A stretch of DNA of 7,953 nt from an uncultured Prevotella sp. (GTDB lineage Bacteria > Bacteroidota > Bacteroidia > Bacteroidales > Bacteroidaceae), in contig CALCHM010000043.1 of the NCBI GenBank assembly GCA_937901345.1, positions 1 to 7,953 on the forward strand, in the 5' to 3' direction. Position numbers and translations under genes: made by a program. This document shows positions 5,015-7,953 of the stretch, in pieces (the stretch's first letter is position 1; every line of letters starts with the position of its first letter). The notes under the pieces are model-generated. The model made no database searches, was not told where the DNA came from, and saw only the letters and a program-made list of their open reading frames with translations.

Positions 5015-6394
5015 TTACTTCACAAGCACCTTCTTGCCATTCACGATATAAACGCCCTTTGTGGGGTTCTTTACAATGCGCCCGTTCAAGTCGTAGAACA
5101 CGTCGCCCCCCTTCTTGTCCGTAAGTACGTCGTTGATGTCCGTGAAATAATGTTCCAAACTATAGGAAAATTCACTCCAGGGCGAAGTAGCCTTATAAAC
5201 AGATTGACATCCCAAGGGGACATGTAGCGTCGCCTTCTCGTAGGTTTGACTGCTGAAAATATTCTTGTTTGCAGGAATGGGTCTGTGGGATGCCATATAA
5301 ACATTCTGTACACTAGTGCATCCTTGAAAAGCCCTATCCCCAATGCTGGTCACATTATTACCAATCTCAATAGAAGTCAAACCAGAGCAATTCATGAAAA
5401 CATGATCCCCAATGCTGGTCACACTATTAGGTATCACCAGCGAAGTCAAACCACAACAATACTCGAAAGCATATTCCCCAATGCTGGTCACGCTATTAGG
5501 GAGCTCCAGGGATGTCAAACTTATGCAAGCATTGAAAGCATACCCTCCAATGCTGGTCACACTATTAGGAATCTCCACGGAAGTCATATTATAGCAACCA
5601 GAGAAAGCACTCCACCCAATACTCTTCACACCTTTCCCCATCTCCACGGAAGTCAAACCACCGCAAGCCATAAAAGCACGATCCCCAATGCAGGTCACGC
5701 TATTAGGTATCTTCACGGAAGTCAAACCTTGACAATACGCAAAAGCACGATTCCCAATGCTGGTCACACCATCAGGAATCACAAGATCTGTTACTTTTTC
5801 CCCTTTCACATAGAGTTCATTTGCAAAATAAAAGGGATTAGCATCATATTCCTCAAATTCGATATTACACCATGCCGCAATGTCTTCTATATACACAGAA
5901 GTTAATTCATCGCAATCTCTGAATGCCATCACCCCTATGATAGTCACACCCTTTCCTATCTTAATAGAAGTCAAACCGGAACAGCCTATAAAAGCTTGAC
6001 CGCCAATGCTCGTCACGCTATTAGGAATCTCCACGGAAGTCAAACCAGAACAACCATAGAAAGCACTCCACTCAATGCTGGTCACACTATTAGGAATCTC
6101 CACGGAAGTCAAATCAGAACAATACTCGAAAGCATAATTCCCAATGCTGGTCACACGATATGTATTCCCTTCGTACGGCACTGATTGGGGAATCGTAACA
6201 GCACCTGAATATTTAGTGCTAGAACTCTTAACCGCATTACCAGAACCAGAAGTATAGCGCGTCACCCCCACCGTCTTTTCAGATTCCGATGTAATGTAGT
6301 AATAAATACCATCCACCTTAAACTTTTGGGCGCTCACGCCCATACCGCAGAGCCAACCTATCGCCACCAGCACTAAAATTTTCAACCTTTTCAT
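5015..6394 (-). CDS. BspA-type leucine-rich-repeat surface or secreted protein
   Basis: A 459-residue exported protein. Residues 1-22 (MKRLKILVLVAIGWLCGMGVSA, then QK) are a clear signal peptide, which decides the start at 6394; upstream in-frame ATGs at 6406 and 6511 would bury it. Residues 81-369 hold 11 repeats of 23 residues with consensus VTSIG..AF..C..LTSV.IPNS, the LRR_5/BspA (TpLRR) pattern. Repeat 4 is followed by a 38-residue variant (AAWCNIEF..., ending LVIPDG) common in this family. Residues ~370-415 (ANKNIFSSQTYEKATLHVP) form a typical cap. The tail, residues 427-459 (FYDLNGRIVKNPTKGVYIVNGKKVLVK), is a C-terminal motif widespread in Prevotella and Bacteroides secreted proteins. 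Members of the family bind host proteins, fibronectin or other bacteria; the ligand here is unknown. The gene is monocistronic, with its own terminator. Confidence 0.92.
   Translation of the reverse strand: MKRLKILVLVAIGWLCGMGVSAQKFKVDGIYYYITSESEKTVGVTRYTSGSGNAVKSSSTKYSGAVTIPQSVPYEGNTYRVTSIGNYAFEYCSDLTSVEIPNSVTSIEWSAFYGCSGLTSVEIPNSVTSIGGQAFIGCSGLTSIKIGKGVTIIGVMAFRDCDELTSVYIEDIAAWCNIEFEEYDANPFYFANELYVKGEKVTDLVIPDGVTSIGNRAFAYCQGLTSVKIPNSVTCIGDRAFMACGGLTSVEMGKGVKSIGWSAFSGCYNMTSVEIPNSVTSIGGYAFNACISLTSLELPNSVTSIGEYAFEYCCGLTSLVIPNSVTSIGDHVFMNCSGLTSIEIGNNVTSIGDRAFQGCTSVQNVYMASHRPIPANKNIFSSQTYEKATLHVPLGCQSVYKATSPWSEFSYSLEHYFTDINDVLTDKKGGDVFYDLNGRIVKNPTKGVYIVNGKKVLVK
5288..6154 (-). repeat. 69-bp coding repeats of the LRR domain
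   Basis: Eleven units of 69 bp (23 codons), interrupted once by a 114-bp variant segment (about 5768-5881), encode the LRR array. Stretches such as CCAATGCTGGTCACACTATTAGG (plus-strand view) recur nearly unchanged, enough for homologous recombination to add or remove units in frame. Confidence 0.85.
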
Positions 6395-6509
6395 ATCAAT
6401 ATACATTTCAGTTATTTTTGTGATAACACTCTTTGATACAACATTTCTTGCTCCTATTTTATACAGCACATCATTTATAAAGTATCTGTTAAGAATTTGT
6501 CCCCTTACC

Positions 6510-6590
6510 ACTTGAATGGTACGGACGCACAGTTCGTGCGTCCTCCAAGTATGTATTTAGGACGCGAACCGATTAGAGTGCGTCCGTACA
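6510..6590. repeat. Dispersed repeat, copy C (inverted pair)
   Basis: The left part, CACTTGAATGGTACGGACGC and onward (6510-6531), matches the left arm of the element at 4527-4636. GTACGGACGCAC (6520-6531) is a perfect 12-bp inverted match to GTGCGTCCGTAC (6579-6590). Inside it, GGACGCAC (6524-6531) and GTGCGTCC (6537-6544) form a perfect 8-bp stem with a 5-base loop. It lies about 115 bases upstream of the LRR gene start. It is non-coding. Confidence 0.6.
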
Positions 6591-6603
6591 CCGCCAGGCA
6601 TGA

Positions 6604-6638
6604 GATGTTACAAATTTACAATTTTTCAATTTAACATC
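6604..6638. repeat. AT-rich inverted repeat
   Basis: GATGTTA (6604-6610) is inverted at 6632-6638 (TAACATC), and the pairing continues with AAATT/AATTT after one unpaired base. TACAAATTTACA (6609-6620) is also nearly repeated directly as TACAAATTGACA (6639-6650). It lies between two dispersed-repeat copies in a gene-free stretch. The role is unknown. Confidence 0.4.
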
Positions 6639-6714
6639 TACAAATTGACAAGAAAAACTGATAGGAAACGAATTACAGGGAGATTACACAAATGCCCTCC
6701 TGGGTTGCCAAAAT

Positions 6715-6787
6715 AAATTCCAGTAGGGAGGATACATCCCTACCTGTCAAATGAAATTTCACATCGCATGCCGAATGAAATTCCAGT
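6715..6787 (+). repeat. Dispersed repeat, copy D, bounded by 10-bp direct repeats
   Basis: GTAGGGA (6723-6729) and TCCCTAC (6737-6743) form a perfect 7-bp stem. The sequence then continues CTGTCAAATGAAAT, matching copy A at 785-805 closely. The 10-mer AAATTCCAGT occurs on both sides (6715-6724 and 6778-6787). It could be a target duplication, but it overlaps the stem and a related ATGAAATT also lies at 6751-6758, so an internal repeat is equally possible. Confidence 0.5.
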
Positions 6788-6834
6788 CAGCACGGTATTT
6801 CTCCTTTCTCCGCTCTCATTTCTTCTTTATTTCG

Positions 6835-6842
6835 TACCTTTG
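6835..6842 (+). promoter_or_regulatory. Possible Bacteroidales -7 promoter element (TACCTTTG)
   Basis: TACCTTTG matches the Bacteroidales sigma-70-type -7 consensus TAnnTTTG exactly and lies 64 bases upstream of the ATG of the rhuM remnant. No TTTG-like -33 element is present at the expected 19-21 bp spacing, so it may be weak or fortuitous. It could be the old rhuM promoter, and possibly now transcribes into the sulfatase region. Confidence 0.4.
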
Positions 6843-6906
6843 TCCCAATCAAACAATACAACCACATCTTGTTGATGCGAAGATTTGAATATTGGGTGTT
6901 AAACGT

Positions 6907-7146
6907 ATGACAAACAAAAACAACGAGATAATAATCTATCAATCTGAGGACGGACTAGTTGCCCCCCCCCGAAGTGGTGTGTGAAAAATTTGCACATACC
7001 ACTTGGCATGGTGCTAATTCGTAAGCGAATCAACCTGTGCAGAAATTGCACAAGTTCAAATGGAGGGGAGCAGAGCGGTTACCCGACAAGTTTCCATTTC
7101 AATTTGGACATGATTATTTCGATGTTTAGAGAAAGTGGACAAAGAA
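6907..7146 (+). pseudogene. rhuM-family pseudogene, heavily degraded
   Basis: The ATG at 6907 begins MTNKNNEIIIYQSEDGLV, the usual N-terminus of RhuM-family proteins (Fic/toxin-like, sometimes called virulence RhuM). The frame then runs into a C9 tract (6962-6970) and stops at 6982-6984. In another frame, 7018-7095 encodes SESTCAEIAQVQMEGSRAV followed by TRQVS. A frameshift later, 7101-7121 encodes NLDMIIS. Both belong to the conserved RhuM core (..TRQVSFYNLDMIISVGYRVKS). A normal RhuM is about 300 or more residues; most of the region between, and everything after, is lost. It is therefore a relic with deletion and at least two frame changes. The 77-codon GTG frame at 6981-7214 is not a gene of its own. 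Confidence 0.75.
6972..7004. repeat. Hairpin inside the rhuM relic
   Basis: AAGTGGTGTGTG (6972-6983) pairs with CACATACCACTT (6993-7004), 11 of 12 positions, with a 9-base AT-rich loop. It directly follows the C9 tract and sits exactly where the rhuM coding similarity breaks off, so it may be inserted DNA. Confidence 0.55.
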
Positions 7147-7147
7147 A

Positions 7148-7167
7148 GTACTATGCATGCATAGTAC
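7148..7167. promoter_or_regulatory. Perfect 20-bp palindrome upstream of the sulfatase gene
   Basis: Two half-sites GTACTATGCA and TGCATAGTAC abut with no spacer, 48 bases before the sulfatase start. This is the form of an operator for a dimeric regulator. There is no T-run, so it is not a terminator. It begins right after the recognisable rhuM remnant. Regulatory function is inferred from symmetry and position only. Confidence 0.45.
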
Positions 7168-7215
7168 CACTCGCCAGAAATATTAGTAGTTACAATAACA
7201 AAAATCCCTTTTAAT

Positions 7216-7953
7216 ATGAAGAAATTTAACATTGGAATATTGACGCTGGCGGCGCTCGCGGAACCGATGATAGCGCAGGAGCGTGCGGACGTGGAACCGT
7301 ATTTGAAGATGCGCCCGAATGTGGTGATGATTTATGCCGACGACTTGGGCTTTGGCGACTTGGAATGCTATGGTGCCAAGGGTGTGAGGACGCCGAATGT
7401 GAACCGCTTGTCGGAAAATGGTGTGCGCTTCACGAACGCTCATGCCGTGGCGGCTACGAGTACACCCTCGCGCTATTCGCTACTCACGGGCCACTATAGC
7501 TGGCGACGAAACGATACGGGCGTGGCAGCGGGCAATGCGGGCATGATTATCCGCCCCGAGCAGCAAACCGTGGCCGACCTCTTCCGTGCGCAGGGCTACG
7601 TGACGGGAGCCGTGGGCAAGTGGCACCTAGGACTGGCCGACACGACGGGCTCTCAGGATTGGAACGGACACATCACACCGGGACCTTCGGACATCGGGTT
7701 CGACTACTCGTACATCATGGCGGCTACGGGCGATCGTGTACCTTGTGTGTGGGTGGAGAATGAGCGTGTGGTGGGGCTCGACCCTGAGGATCCTATCGAG
7801 GTGAGCTATTACATGCCTTTCGAGGGAGAACCGTTGGGAAAGACGCATCCCGAACTGCTCACCAAGTTGCACCCAAGCGTGAATCATGGGCACGATCAGG
7901 CTATTGTGAACGGTATATCGCGCATCGGATATATGAAGGGTGGCCACCGGGCG
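7216..7953 (+). CDS. Secreted sulfatase, serine-type active site (5' part, 246 residues)
   Basis: This enzyme hydrolyses sulfate esters, probably from glycans, in the periplasm or at the cell surface. Residues 1-20 (MKKFNIGILTLAALAEPMIA, then QE) are a signal peptide. The alkaline-phosphatase-superfamily core starts at PNVVMIYADDLGFGD (34-48), where D42 and D43 should bind the metal. TSTPSRYSLLTG (81-92) is the signature S-x-P-S-R: S82 is the residue converted to formylglycine, so an anaerobic radical-SAM maturase (anSME) is needed. GKWHLG (134-139) carries the conserved Lys and His. DRVPCVWVEN and NHGHDQAI (224-231) follow, and the frame is still open at the window end, at about half the usual ~500 residues. 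The substrate cannot be read from this part. The ATG at 7216 fits the signal peptide, and the upstream A-rich DNA has no Shine-Dalgarno. Confidence 0.93.
   Translation, partial: MKKFNIGILTLAALAEPMIAQERADVEPYLKMRPNVVMIYADDLGFGDLECYGAKGVRTPNVNRLSENGVRFTNAHAVAATSTPSRYSLLTGHYSWRRNDTGVAAGNAGMIIRPEQQTVADLFRAQGYVTGAVGKWHLGLADTTGSQDWNGHITPGPSDIGFDYSYIMAATGDRVPCVWVENERVVGLDPEDPIEVSYYMPFEGEPLGKTHPELLTKLHPSVNHGHDQAIVNGISRIGYMKGGHRA

Noticed and set aside
5246..5905. 219-codon plus-strand frame with repeated PNAGHTIRNLHGSQT motif
   Set aside because: It is the antisense shadow of the LRR repeats. The minus-strand frame has a signal peptide, known LRR pattern, C-terminal motif and terminator.
5288..6154. 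Regular direct repeats that could suggest a CRISPR array
   Set aside because: The unit is 69 bp, fully coding, with conserved codons throughout and no repeat/spacer division; no cas gene is nearby.
6715..6787. 10-bp direct repeats as proof of a transposition event
   Set aside because: The left copy runs into the stem of the repeat and a related ATGAAATT occurs inside, so they may simply be internal repeats; kept only as a possibility.
6981..7214. 77-codon GTG frame as a small gene
   Set aside because: It is a frameshifted reading of rhuM remnants; the real similarity lies in two frames.

Overview
The window looks like a chromosomal piece of a Bacteroidales bacterium, most probably Prevotella or a close relative. 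The basis is a BT4734/VirE-N-type primase joined to a DUF3987 helicase, a Bacteroidales P5-like lytic protein, a DUF4248 protein, a BspA-type leucine-rich-repeat protein ending in the Bacteroidales 'NG+..KG+YIVNGKKV' tail, a serine-type sulfatase, a relic of rhuM, and start codons without Shine-Dalgarno sequences. The genus is an inference; no rRNA or other marker gene is present.

Layout. 1-529 (minus): 5' part of a secreted protein of unknown function. 530-1015: gene-free, with two strong hairpins (687-748), a copy of a dispersed repeat core (772-805) and three 9-bp-spaced TAACAT repeats (844-869). 1016-4932 (plus): a four-gene accessory cluster made of an unknown 143-residue protein, a 773-residue primase-helicase starting one base after it, a 195-residue P5-like lytic protein, and a 68-residue DUF4248 protein. 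4931-4970: terminator serving the convergent gene. 5015-6394 (minus): BspA-type LRR surface or secreted protein with 11 repeats. 6395-6906: gene-free, with two more copies of the dispersed repeat and an AT-rich inverted repeat. 6907-7146: degraded rhuM pseudogene. 7148-7167: perfect 20-bp palindrome. 7216-7953 (plus): 5' part of a sulfatase with signal peptide and S-type active site.

How the parts fit. The plus-strand cluster resembles replication and lysis remnants of a prophage or integrative element common in Bacteroidales. No integrase, capsid or portal gene is visible, so it may be a domesticated or satellite-like set. The sulfatase and the LRR protein belong to ordinary envelope and glycan biology and look unrelated to it.

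The most unusual signal is repetitive DNA. (1) Heptanucleotide arrays of CTCACTA/CTAACTA type, with a conserved CCCGCAAGGACTACTC flank, sit directly before the start codons of the P5-like and DUF4248 genes and, inverted, across the stop codon of the P5-like gene. A related array with the same CCTTGCGGG flank lies inside the P5-like gene, exactly where an apparently extra ~50 residues interrupt the family pattern. (2) A second family with the core GTGCGTCCCTACC..GTCAAGTG occurs five times, twice as inverted pairs resembling small MITE-like elements. I see no convincing CRISPR array, tRNA or rRNA.
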